From Siminovitchia acidinfaciens (GTDB lineage: Bacteria > Bacillota > Bacilli > Bacillales > Bacillaceae_C), in the NCBI RefSeq assembly GCF_003605385.1, contig NZ_QYTV02000006.1:35225-99224 (forward strand): a DNA stretch of 64,000 nt. Reading direction: 5' to 3'. The position numbers were made by a program, and so were the translations under genes. Positions 16,877-25,854 of the stretch are shown piece after piece. The notes under the pieces are model-generated. The model was given only the letters and a program-made list of their open reading frames with translations, ran no database searches and was not told where the DNA came from. Position 1 is the stretch's first letter; each line of letters begins with the position of its first letter.

Positions 16877-19188
16877 ATGAATTCGGGAATTAGCGGAAGT
16901 GTATTCAAGTTTGTCTGTACCGCTGCAGAGAGAGAGTTGGCAAGTGCAGCAAGCATTCCGATCACTCCATATTCACCGATCCCACGGGCTCCAAAAGGGC
17001 CATCAGCAGACGGGGTTTCGATAAAATCAACAAGGTATTCCTTGGGCACCTCGCCGAATCGCAGCATTTGGTACGTGCGCAGTTGGGGATTAAGAACAAC
17101 CCCATTATCATCGAAAATGAATGATTCACTGCTTGCAAAACTTAGTCCCAAATACATTTCGCCTCTCATTTGTTGAATGTCTGTAGCCGGATTGATAATA
17201 GTCCCGCCGTCCAAGACAGTGACGGCTTTTAAAATTTGATAGGAGTAATCCACTGGATTTAGTTGTATTTCAACTGCCTGGGCACCGACGGACCACCAGG
17301 GCCCTGGTTTTCCGAATCCGGTATTTTTGTCCATCGGAGTCAGATGTCTTTGAATATATTTTCCATGGCCTACAATCTGCCCCTCGACAGCATTTCCGTT
17401 TGGGAACTTATAGCCTAGTGCAAGGTCTTTAATTTCAACCCCGTATTCCGGACTCGGCTTCAAATAAACTCTTCCGCCGCCTACCTCGAGGTCTACTTCC
17501 GAGCACTTCAGAACGATGGAAGCGGTCCTTTTTAATTTAGTCTTGGCATCCTTTGCGGCAGCTTGGACAGCTCTCCCTGCAAGAAATGTCGTACTGCTTG
17601 CAACAGTTCTCCATTGATGGGGGTCGTACTGTGTGTTTACTTCCATTGTGACATGGATTTTATCCAATTCCAGCCCCAATTCTTCCGCTGCTATTTGAGC
17701 AAGGATCGTCTTTGATCCCTGGCCTAGTTCAATGGCTGCACAGTTTAGGTTGACACGTCCGTCCGCTTCAAAAGTCAACAGTGCCCCAGCTTGCGCATTC
17801 GTTGCTGTGGTAGATGTTTTCCAAAAAAGGCTGATTCCTTTAGCTTTGATTTTTCCACCAGTTTCCAGTCTTTGTCCTTCCTCCCAGTTGATCAGTTCCT
17901 TGGCTCTATTCATACACTTATCCGGATCTCCTATATTGTTGGCCGTCAATAATGTTTGGGTGGGGGAGGTGTCTCCAGGTTTGATAGAGTTCAACAGCCG
18001 CAGTTCGACTGGGTCGACATTCAACTTTTCTGCCAACTGATCCATCGTTCTTTCTACAGCAAAGGTAAGCTCAGGATGTGCATACCCCCGAAATGAAGTT
18101 GCATATGTATGGTTGGTGTACATACAATATGAGTCGCACAATACATTAGGTACTTCATACGGACCGCTGCAATCAAGCGCGGCTGCTCTAGTGATGCCTG
18201 CCGCCTGATCCGTATATGCACCCGAATCGATCAAGAAGGTGTATTGGCCAGCCATTATTTTTCCTTCCTTCGTAGCTCCTAGCCTGACTGTTGCATGAAG
18301 CCCGATATGCCCCGGCGCAGGTGATCATATCTTCTTCACGATCATATTGCAGTTTGACAAGCTTCCCGCCGACCATTTTTGAAGCCAAGTAAGCCAGGGG
18401 CTCCAATTGAACGGTTCCCTTCCCGCCGAATGCTCCACCAAGAAGCGGAACATGACGATTATATTTCCGACTTCGAGATTAAAAAATTGATTCAATACTT
18501 TTTTAATCGTATAGGGTGATTGTGTGCATGAATGAACAATAACTTTTCCGGACGGATTGATTTCAACGCTGCATGTCCTCGTTTCCAAGGCAGCATGATC
18601 AGAAAGGTTGAATTCATATTCTGCCTTCATTTTCACTTCACAGCTTTCCCAAGCCTGGATGAAATCACCCTTGCGTATCTTAATGTGGCTTCCGATGTTT
18701 GTACCTGAAACGGGATAAACGTTACTGATGATTTTTTGATATTGCCCAGCATTGTCATGGACTAAAGGGGATTCTTTTTGGATTGCTTGTATCACACAAT
18801 TGACAACAGGGAGAGGTTCATAATCGACCCTGATTAATAATGCCGCCTGCTAGGCCTGATATTCATTTTCAGCCACAACTAACGCGATAGGCTCGCCAAA
18901 GTAGCGGACCTTGTCAATTGCCAAAGGAGGGCGATCCGCCAGAATAGGCCCGATATGAAAGGGAAACATTTTTCCGGTAATCACTGCTCGAACCCCTGGA
19001 ACTTTCCAAGCTTCGTCCGTATTTATTCCCTTGATATTGGCATGCGCATATTTACTGGTTGCCAATTTGGCGTGCAGCGTATCAGGGTAGCTTACATCCC
19101 CGGTGTATTTTATCGTTCCGGCCGCTTTTTCCAGTGCATCAATTCTTTGCTGCGATTTTCCGATTTTCGTCAATACTTTCTTCAACAA
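16849..19188 (-). pseudogene. Xanthine dehydrogenase molybdopterin subunit, interrupted
   Basis: Together the minus-strand fragments span 780 codons, the expected size of the molybdenum-cofactor large subunit of the xanthine dehydrogenase/aldehyde oxidase family. The N-terminal part (19188-18853) reads through DEAWKVPGVRAVITG and stops at an in-frame TAG at 18850. The same frame continues to about 18465. A frameshift there leads to HVPLLGGAFGGKG in another frame, and a second frameshift near 18312 leads to the long C-terminal frame (from 18255), with GARGIGEYGVIGM at the catalytic end. One nonsense and two frameshift lesions make it a pseudogene, unless the assembly is wrong. Confidence 0.9.
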
Positions 19189-19280
19189 GGAAATAGCCTC
19201 CTATTTTCATTTTATGAAGAAAAAAATCAGGGGGGTAGCTGCCTGCCCAAGCGTGCACAGATTCCTAACAGTTTCATTTT

Positions 19281-19493
19281 TTATCTTGCCACGATAATAA
19301 CTGTTTCCTTATTAATTTCATGTGAGGATGCATCTAAAATTCTTTCAAGGCTTTTGCTTAGCTTTTGAAGTTCCTCGTGGTTTGCTGATAAAAATACCGG
19401 CGCTCCGCTATTGATGATTAGGTTTTTATCTGTTGTGACGATTGCTTTAATATCAGGGGTTTCAGCCACTTGTTCATTCTTCCTTTCGACCAT
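19281..19493 (-). CDS. Capping complex subunit for YIEGIA
   Basis: The 70-residue protein starts MVERKNEQVAETPDIKAIVT, with AGGAGG upstream overlapping the stop of the YIEGIA gene. It is a compact alpha/beta chain without signal or membrane segment. Its position directly downstream of a YIEGIA-family gene, and its size, match the small partner that annotation resources call the capping complex subunit for YIEGIA. I rely on memory of that family. The function of the pair is unknown, though it is largely restricted to endospore formers. Confidence 0.75.
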   Translation of the reverse strand: MVERKNEQVAETPDIKAIVTTDKNLIINSGAPVFLSANHEELQKLSKSLERILDASSHEINKETVIIVAR

Positions 19494-19506
19494 GAGGGGA
19501 AGCCTC

Positions 19507-20382
19507 CTATTTGCCTTTGTCCGCTTCACCTGGCAGCCTGATTGCGCTGTCAAGCACAGGGACATGCTCAAGTACAGTTTTTATTTGTTGGAAGTCTTTT
19601 TCCTGAGGCATAAGAAATAGCGCGACTCTCCCATCATTCATATTTCTTTTTGACAATGGAACAATGTCGGGTTCACCTGTGTCCAGATATGCACCTAGTA
19701 CATTAGCTACATGATGAAGCATTGCCTGCCTTTGCCCGAGATTGGAAATAGTCACCACACTGTTTTCATTTTTGGGAGTGACAATGGCGCCTACACCTTG
19801 ATTCAAAATCATCTGCCGGCTCTCTTTCAATCCGACATTTTTAATATGTATGTCATCAACGTATAAGTTTGGGCCGTCAAATCGGATTTCGCCTTCCGAA
19901 ATATCTGCGATTGCCAACAAATTATTTCCTGTCATATTCCGTTTAACAACAGAAAGCATGATAATTCCACCCAGAATGCCTAGCCAAGGTGAAAAGACCG
20001 CAAATATGGTAGTCACTAGTCCAGTAAACATGACTAAATAATTCCTGCTTTCAAATGCCTGAGCCATTCCTTCAATAAAAGGCGTACCGCGCCTGACAAG
20101 CTCGCTTGAATCAATATTTGTCAATGTATCCCGTTCCATTTTTCTAACTTCCCTGAACTGGGTTGCTGCGAGTCCCAAAAATGTTACCGCAGTCCAATTA
20201 GATTCAAGGACTGAGGGAACGGCTACCGCACCGATAAAAGCCGCTATAAATCCTAGTGAGAGATGGATGATCCTTCCTTGCGGATAAGTAGGATACTGCC
20301 TGAAGTCGGTTCGAAGAAGTAATACTCGGGCTATACATCCGAAAAACACTCCGATGAGCACAGCCAACAGATTTTGATCCAT
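19507..20382 (-). CDS. YIEGIA family membrane protein
   Basis: The 291-residue protein has four or five hydrophobic segments in the first 145 residues and a soluble C-terminal domain. The family-naming motif appears as PFIEGMAQAFESRNYL (about residues 101-116). The soluble part has a repeated alpha/beta look (IADISEGEIRFDG.., GVGAIVTPKN). AAAGGAGTT precedes the ATG at 20382; the longer frame has no better site. It is translated just ahead of its small partner. The role is unknown; the distribution points to sporulation or the spore membrane, which is inference. Confidence 0.8.
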   Translation of the reverse strand: MDQNLLAVLIGVFFGCIARVLLLRTDFRQYPTYPQGRIIHLSLGFIAAFIGAVAVPSVLESNWTAVTFLGLAATQFREVRKMERDTLTNIDSSELVRRGTPFIEGMAQAFESRNYLVMFTGLVTTIFAVFSPWLGILGGIIMLSVVKRNMTGNNLLAIADISEGEIRFDGPNLYVDDIHIKNVGLKESRQMILNQGVGAIVTPKNENSVVTISNLGQRQAMLHHVANVLGAYLDTGEPDIVPLSKRNMNDGRVALFLMPQEKDFQQIKTVLEHVPVLDSAIRLPGEADKGK

Positions 20383-20815
20383 ACTAATAACTCCTTTTTT
20401 ACTCAACTGCCGCTATGTATATTAGGGTAACCACCTGGAATAGATTATATGATGCTTTTTTTATTTCCTAACTAACACTTTAAGAAAAGAGGGAAAGTTC
20501 AGTTTACTATTATTTTGTTTGGATAATCGATTCTAAACTGACTAAAGTTACCGAACAAGGGAGGTAAACGGAGAATTCGGGAACATATGGGAACGATTGC
20601 AGTTTAATTCAGCACTAACTCTATTACATCGCAATTAAACTAATAAATTGGCCTTTACACTCGTTTGATATAGTCGATGCAGTTGGCTAAGCTTAATAGT
20701 GTTGCATGTTTTCGGAGAACTATGCTCAACATTTCACTCATTTATCGGATATGGAGTGAATAGCGTTTGGACATAATGTCCACGCTCCATAAAAAATAGA
20801 GAAGGGGAAGAAAGC
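20383..20815. other. Intergenic region between YIEGIA and the betaine transporter
   Basis: These 430 bases hold the divergent promoters of the two units. The only structure I see is a perfect 15-base palindrome at 20768-20782, listed separately. There are no supported open frames. Confidence 0.5.
20768..20782. promoter_or_regulatory. Palindromic operator candidate upstream of betaine transporter
   Basis: TGGACATAATGTCCA is a perfect palindrome 34 bases before the lipoprotein start, flanked by GCG..CGC that extends the dyad with a two-base offset. The size and position suit a dimeric repressor such as a GbsR/MarR-type regulator of osmoprotectant uptake, but no regulator gene lies nearby. It could also be a small hairpin in the leader. 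Confidence 0.45.
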
Positions 20816-21823
20816 ATGAGGAAAATAGGAAGTATTTTTGCTGCAGCAGCGCTTCTGTTTTTAACGGCTTGCGGAGGAGGCGGCAGCGATGAAACAACAT
20901 CAAGAAAAGGATCGGATAAAATTGTATTTGCTGATGCAGGGTGGGACAGCATCAGGGTCCATAATGCAATTGCCCAAAAAATTCTTGAAGAAGGATATGG
21001 TTATAAAACTGATGTGACGGCAGGATCGTCGTCAGCGACGCTTCAGGGACTTAGAAAAGGTGATATCGACGTCTATATGGAAATATGGACAGACAACCTC
21101 AAAGAAGTATATGAGGATGCAATTGAATCAGGAGATATTATTAAAACCTCTGTAAATTTTGATGATAATGATCAAGGGCTTTACGTACCTGCATACGTCA
21201 TTCACGGAGACAAAGAGAGGGGAATCGAACCGCTGGCACCGGATTTAAAAACAGTGGAGGATTTAAAGAAATATCCCGAAGTCTTCGCCGATCCTGAAGA
21301 TCCGGACAGGGGAAGGGTAATCAATGCGCCGAGCGGCTGGATAGTAGCCGACCATATTGATTCCAAATTTGAAGCCTACGGATTGGATGAAACTTTGAAT
21401 AATTTTATGCCCGGTTCTGATTCAGCTATTGTTGCATCGCTAGTGGATGCCTATAAATCTGGCAAAGGCTGGGTTGGATACTATTGGTCCCCAACAGCAA
21501 TCACTGCCAAGTACGATCTTGTACTGCTCGAAGAGCCGGAATATGACGAAAATACTTGGGAAGAAACAAAAAAGACCAAATTTCCTCCAAATGACGTAAT
21601 TATAGCAGTTCACAAAGATTTGCCTGAACAAGCACCTGAAGCAGTTGAGTTTCTGGAAAACTATGAAACTAGCAGCGCCTTGACGGAAGAAGCCTTGCAA
21701 TATATGGAGGACGAAGGAACTTCCGCTGAAGAAGCAGCGCTTTGGTGGATGAAAGAGCATGAGGATATATGGTCGAAGTGGATTCCGGAAGATAAAGCAC
21801 AAAAAGTTAAGGAAGCTCTTTAA
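20816..21823 (+). CDS. Glycine betaine/choline-type ABC transporter substrate-binding lipoprotein
   Basis: This 335-residue extracellular binding protein delivers a quaternary amine to the permease. The signal ends in a lipobox with LTAC and the lipid-bearing Cys19, followed by GGGGSDE. The ligand domain opens IVFADAGWDSIRVHN and has DVYMEIWTDN. Conserved tryptophans (GYYWSP, EIWTD, ALWWMKEH) could form the aromatic cage used by OpuAC/ProX-type proteins. GGGGAAG precedes the ATG. The gene ends at its own terminator; permease and ATPase genes follow 520 bases downstream. Betaine, proline betaine or carnitine are all possible ligands. Confidence 0.9.
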   Translation: MRKIGSIFAAAALLFLTACGGGGSDETTSRKGSDKIVFADAGWDSIRVHNAIAQKILEEGYGYKTDVTAGSSSATLQGLRKGDIDVYMEIWTDNLKEVYEDAIESGDIIKTSVNFDDNDQGLYVPAYVIHGDKERGIEPLAPDLKTVEDLKKYPEVFADPEDPDRGRVINAPSGWIVADHIDSKFEAYGLDETLNNFMPGSDSAIVASLVDAYKSGKGWVGYYWSPTAITAKYDLVLLEEPEYDENTWEETKKTKFPPNDVIIAVHKDLPEQAPEAVEFLENYETSSALTEEALQYMEDEGTSAEEAALWWMKEHEDIWSKWIPEDKAQKVKEAL

Positions 21824-21825
21824 GT

Positions 21826-21863
21826 TTTGAGCAGCTGGCCGTTTGTGCTGGCTGCTTTTTTCA
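21826..21863 (+). terminator. Intrinsic terminator after binding-protein gene
   Basis: AGCAGC pairs with GCTGCT around a loop and is followed by T6. It should reduce read-through into the permease gene. Confidence 0.75.
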
Positions 21864-22344
21864 CAGATTGGATGGTGAAAGATTGGACGAAATGTTTTGT
21901 TCAAAAAATATTAAATGTGTCCAACTTTGACGGACAAGACATGAGGTGCTAGTGCAAGCGAAGCGACGGGGTGTCGCGGTCTGAGCCTGCCGATGTGATA
22001 GGACAAGGGAAGCTTCGACATCGTGAACTCGGACGAAGGAAAAGCGTCAGCTTTTTCGAGGAGGTGGCGCTTTAAGACTGCCCAGGTGCCGCTGCCGCAA
22101 GGATCGAGTTGCAGGAAGAGAATTCAGGATGTTTTTTCCTCCGGCACAACGTATTCGAGGGACCATATGTTTCCTTCATCGCAAAGCCATAAGGAAGTAA
22201 ATTCGGTGAAGATTCTCACGCTGTAATTAAGATAAGCAGCTTTGCTGGATGAAAAGCTGCTTCATCGAAATTCGCCTTGTGCTTGTCACCTAAGGCTGCG
22301 CTTGTGTCATTCATACAAACAAAAAAATAAGTGGGGTTTTTACT
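21864..22344. repeat. Degenerate repeat material splitting the transporter operon
   Basis: This 480-base non-coding stretch is rich in phrases such as GAAGCGACGGGGTGTCGCGG, GGTGGCGCTTTAAGACTG and GTGCTTGTCACC. It resembles the gaps near 7275-7520 and 42880-43270. GTGGGG just before 22345 serves the permease start. No gene is supported. Confidence 0.5.
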
Positions 22345-23205
22345 ATGGAAGGATTTCCAGATTTAAGGACGAATATAGGCGTCTATGTAAGTGATCTTGT
22401 AGATTTCCTTGACAGATCGCTTGAAGGGTTTTTTGATTTTATTTTTTTAATTTCCTCAAAATTAATTAACGGAATAGAGGATTTTTTGCTATGGACGCCA
22501 TGGTGGCTATTCATCATTGCGATATTTTTACTCGGTTGGTATTTCAAATCTGTTTTGTCAGGTGTTTTATATGCGAGTTTTATCTTTTTAATCGGTACAT
22601 TTGGGTTGTGGGAAGATATGATGACTACCATCGCGATCATATTGACTGCCGTCTTAATTTGTTTAGTGATTGGCATTCCAGTAGGTATATGGATGTCATA
22701 CAGTAGCGGTTTTTCTACAGTCATGCGGCCAATACTGGACGCGATGCAGACGATGCCAAGTTTTGTTTATTTAATTCCAGCCATCTTTTTCTTCGGATTA
22801 GGTAATGTCTCCGCGATCTTCGCTACACTGATTTATGCCTTGCCGCCTGTTATTCGTTTGACTGAACTAGCAATCCGGGGAGTTGACAAAGAGGTCATAG
22901 AGTCCGCGCTATCATTCGGATCGTCCAGATGGCAGATGCTGCGGAAGGTACAGCTGCCACAAGCGCTGCCTACCATTATGGCCGGGGTGAACCAAACGAC
23001 GATGATGGCCCTCGCAATGGTGGTCATTGCTTCCATGGTCGGTGCTTCCGGTTTGGGGGAGCAAGTGCTTGTGGCAATCAATCGAATTGATATCGCATTA
23101 GGATTTGAGGCGGGTATCAGTATCGTATTTTTAGCCATTATCATTGATAGAGTTACAAATGGAGTTGCAGAGAAGTTTCAAAAGCACAAGGGGGTAAGCC
23201 AATGA
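22345..23205 (+). CDS. Betaine-type ABC transporter permease (ProW/OpuAB family)
   Basis: This 286-residue inner-membrane permease has five to six hydrophobic helices after a short N-terminal amphipathic stretch. The EAA coupling loop reads GVDKEVIESALSFGSSRWQM followed by KVQLPQALPTIMAG, which contacts the ATPase. The preceding DAMQTMPSFVYLIPA is typical of the ProW/OpuAB branch. Its stop overlaps the ATPase start by four bases (ATGA). Gene order here is binding protein, permease, ATPase; the more common opuA order is ATPase, permease, binding protein. Confidence 0.93.
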   Translation: MEGFPDLRTNIGVYVSDLVDFLDRSLEGFFDFIFLISSKLINGIEDFLLWTPWWLFIIAIFLLGWYFKSVLSGVLYASFIFLIGTFGLWEDMMTTIAIILTAVLICLVIGIPVGIWMSYSSGFSTVMRPILDAMQTMPSFVYLIPAIFFFGLGNVSAIFATLIYALPPVIRLTELAIRGVDKEVIESALSFGSSRWQMLRKVQLPQALPTIMAGVNQTTMMALAMVVIASMVGASGLGEQVLVAINRIDIALGFEAGISIVFLAIIIDRVTNGVAEKFQKHKGVSQ

Positions 23206-24398
23206 CTGCACAAATTAAGCTTGAGCATGTCTCAAAGATTTTCGGCCCTAAACCGAAATCTGTCATCCCCATGGTGAAACAAGGGATGTCCAAAGAAGAG
23301 ATACTGAAGAAGACAGGACACACGGTAGGTGTATACGATGCTTCCCTTGAAATTAATAAGGGTGAAATTTTTGTGATTATGGGTTTATCCGGCAGCGGAA
23401 AGTCCACACTGATCCGGTGTTTTAATTTATTGAACAAACCCACTGATGGAGCAATATATATTGACGATCAAAATATCATGACATCTAATAGTTCCGGTCT
23501 GAAAAAAGTGAGGCAGGAAAAAATTGCGATGGTGTTTCAGCATTTTGGACTGTTCAGTCATCGGACGGTGCTTGCCAATGTGGAATACGGCTTGGAAATC
23601 CGAAAAATACCAAAGGCTAAAAGAAGAGAGATTGCTTTAAAGAATATAGAAATAGTAGGATTGAAGGGTTATGGAGATAAATATCCTGATGAGTTATCCG
23701 GAGGAATGCAGCAAAGGGTTGGATTAGCGAGAGCTCTATCCAATGATCCCGACATACTATTGATGGATGAACCGTTCAGCGCGCTGGATCCTTTGATTAG
23801 AAGGGAAATGCAGCTTGAACTGCTGGATATCCAGAATCGATTGCAAAAAACAATTGTTTTCATTACCCATGATGTCAACGAGGCATTTAAATTGGGAGAC
23901 CGGGTAGCAGTCATGAAAGATGGGCGAGTAGTTCAGGTCGGTACCCCGGAGGAAATCATCGAAAAGCCGGCGAATGATTATATTTCTGAATTCATTAAGG
24001 ACATCGACCGTTCAAAAGTACTTCAAGCGGAACATGTGATGATTAAGCCGAATGCCCTCGTTTCCTTGAAGGACGGATTAAATGTAGCAATCAAAGAAAT
24101 GAAGGCCAATGGCATATCCAGCGTGTTTGTTGTCGATCGCCAGCGGCAAGTGAAGGGAATAGTTACAATTGACGACGCAATCAAGGGGCGTGAAAAGAAA
24201 CAGACATTGGAGGAAGTAATGCGCCATGACATTTCCATTGTTAAGGGAGACGAATATGTCAGCGAACTGATTCCAAAAGTGCTGGAATCAAAATTTCCTC
24301 TCGCTGTTGTAAACAAAGAGAATAAGTTGGCCGGCTTTATTTTACGTGTTCATGTTTTAGCCGGTTTGACAGCAGATAACGGTTTTGCTTTAAATTAA
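23202..24398 (+). CDS. Betaine-type ABC transporter ATPase with CBS domains (ProV/OpuAA family)
   Basis: This 398-residue ATPase drives osmoprotectant import. The N-terminus has the family extension with KPKSVIPMVKQGMSKEEILK. Walker A is GLSGSGKST (about 64-72), the signature is LSGGMQQRVGLARAL, Walker B is ILLMDEPFSALD, and the switch His is in FITHDVNEAF. Two CBS repeats follow (about 275-395). In the OpuA system these sense ionic strength and gate transport. The gene is coupled to the permease by an ATGA overlap and ends at a strong terminator. Confidence 0.95.
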   Translation: MTAQIKLEHVSKIFGPKPKSVIPMVKQGMSKEEILKKTGHTVGVYDASLEINKGEIFVIMGLSGSGKSTLIRCFNLLNKPTDGAIYIDDQNIMTSNSSGLKKVRQEKIAMVFQHFGLFSHRTVLANVEYGLEIRKIPKAKRREIALKNIEIVGLKGYGDKYPDELSGGMQQRVGLARALSNDPDILLMDEPFSALDPLIRREMQLELLDIQNRLQKTIVFITHDVNEAFKLGDRVAVMKDGRVVQVGTPEEIIEKPANDYISEFIKDIDRSKVLQAEHVMIKPNALVSLKDGLNVAIKEMKANGISSVFVVDRQRQVKGIVTIDDAIKGREKKQTLEEVMRHDISIVKGDEYVSELIPKVLESKFPLAVVNKENKLAGFILRVHVLAGLTADNGFALN

Positions 24399-24400
24399 TC

Positions 24401-24433
24401 AAAGGGGGAGCAGTCAATCACTGTTCCCCCTTA
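24401..24433. terminator. Bidirectional intrinsic terminator
   Basis: AAGGGGGA-G-CAGT pairs with ACTG-T-TCCCCCTT around CAATC. It serves the transporter operon and the small minus-strand membrane gene. Confidence 0.88.
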
Positions 24434-24436
24434 TTT

Positions 24437-24643
24437 CTATCTCGTGGAAGCTATTAATGCTTTGAGTGCTTTTAATATTAGGACTAACGAAAAAAGTATG
24501 ATGACTACTACCGCAACTATTAGAATAATTGTGGAAAAAGCAGCGAGAGGACCAGGAAGCAGAATCGTCAAACCCAGCAGTGCATATCCGGCAATAATGG
24601 CTGCCAAATAAAGGCATAAAGGTGTATTTGCAAGGCAAGACAT
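24437..24643 (-). CDS. Small membrane protein of unknown function
   Basis: The 68-residue protein has two long hydrophobic helices (about 9-32 and 35-58) joined by a short GPLA turn and a basic tail KALKALIASTR. AAGGAGGT lies at ideal spacing before the ATG, and the gene has its own terminator, so it is likely real. No family is recognised. It might be a phage-holin-like or stress membrane peptide; nothing in the context decides this. Confidence 0.65.
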   Translation of the reverse strand: MSCLANTPLCLYLAAIIAGYALLGLTILLPGPLAAFSTIILIVAVVVIILFSLVLILKALKALIASTR

Positions 24644-24811
24644 GATAAGATACCTCCTTTATCATCATACTATGTACAATCTGGAAACGATGTGATGCTG
24701 ATTTTAAAAAGAAGTATTTTCTAATATCAATTGAAATCATATATGAATTGGTATATGATAGGGCTAAATATAAAAAGATTCGTTAAAATATTGATGACGG
24801 TGGTGTAAAAA

Positions 24812-25693
24812 GTGCAAACGGTTTATATTAAAGGACCCCTTGATACGAAAGCGCTAACAAATGATCCCTGTATCATTGCTCTTGGCTTCTTTGATGGCGT
24901 CCATTTGGGACACCGTGAGCTGATTGAAACTGCAAGAAAAATTGCCAAACAAAAAGATTTAACGCTGTCGGTGATGACATTCTTTCCACATCCAAGCAAT
25001 GTTTTGCCGACTAAACGAAAGATTAATCGATATTTATCACCGCTGGATGCAAAAAAAGAAATGTTTAAAGAGCTTGGTGTTGAAAAACTATTTATAGTTA
25101 CATTTAGTCATGACTTTGCAAAATTGGCCCCGGCTGATTTTGTAAAAAGTTATATTTGCGGATTGAATTGCAAACATGTCGTGGCTGGTTTTGATTTTAC
25201 TTATGGATATAGAGGCCAAGGGAATATGCAGCGCATCGAGGAAGATGGCGGCGGTCAATTTGACATCACTGTTGTTTCAAAAAAATCATATAAAAACAAA
25301 AAAATCAGCTCCACAAAAATCCGTGAACTATTAAATGAAGGGGCTGTTGATGATATTCCCCATTATTTAGGAAATCATTATTGCACATCTGTAGAAGTAG
25401 AAAGCGAGACATTTAATTTAAAAACACATACAGTGATGCTGACAGTGTCTTTTAAGGATTATTTGCTTCCCAGATCTGGTACTTATCTGGTTCGTGTTGA
25501 AACTGATCAGGACGTATTGGAAGGAATATGCACGCTGTCCGAAAAAGTCTTGGGTTTCCAAAATATCCATGTACTATCTAAAGAAAGCGTAACTATGAAG
25601 TCCCGCATTAAAATAAAATGGCTTACAGAGTTGGAAGCGCTCTCCATTTCTGAAACAGCGAATATGATGAAAAAAGCTCAGATGGTTGTTTGA
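24812..25693 (+). CDS. FAD synthetase family protein (RibF-like paralogue)
   Basis: The first 180 residues of this 293-residue protein are an FMN adenylyltransferase domain: ALGFFDGVHLGHRELI with the HxGH-type nucleotide loop, SVMTFFPHPSNVL, and ISSTKIRELLNEG near residue 170. The C-terminal part sits where RibF has its riboflavin kinase, but the kinase motifs (GxPTAN, the GVY loop) are not recognisable. It is therefore probably an adenylyltransferase-only or moonlighting paralogue, not the main ribF. The start is GTG with GGTGGTG upstream. It is monocistronic. Confidence 0.8.
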   Translation: MQTVYIKGPLDTKALTNDPCIIALGFFDGVHLGHRELIETARKIAKQKDLTLSVMTFFPHPSNVLPTKRKINRYLSPLDAKKEMFKELGVEKLFIVTFSHDFAKLAPADFVKSYICGLNCKHVVAGFDFTYGYRGQGNMQRIEEDGGGQFDITVVSKKSYKNKKISSTKIRELLNEGAVDDIPHYLGNHYCTSVEVESETFNLKTHTVMLTVSFKDYLLPRSGTYLVRVETDQDVLEGICTLSEKVLGFQNIHVLSKESVTMKSRIKIKWLTELEALSISETANMMKKAQMVV

Positions 25694-25854
25694 AAACGTT
25701 GATTTTTTTCTGTTGTAATACACCAAACTTTATGTATAATTAGACGAGTGAAGAATGATGTATTGACTGCATCGTGGAAACGCGGCATGCAGGCAATCAT
25801 TTTCTTCGCTTTTTTCTGTTAACTTTTGCTTTTTAGCCAGAAATGGGGATATAA

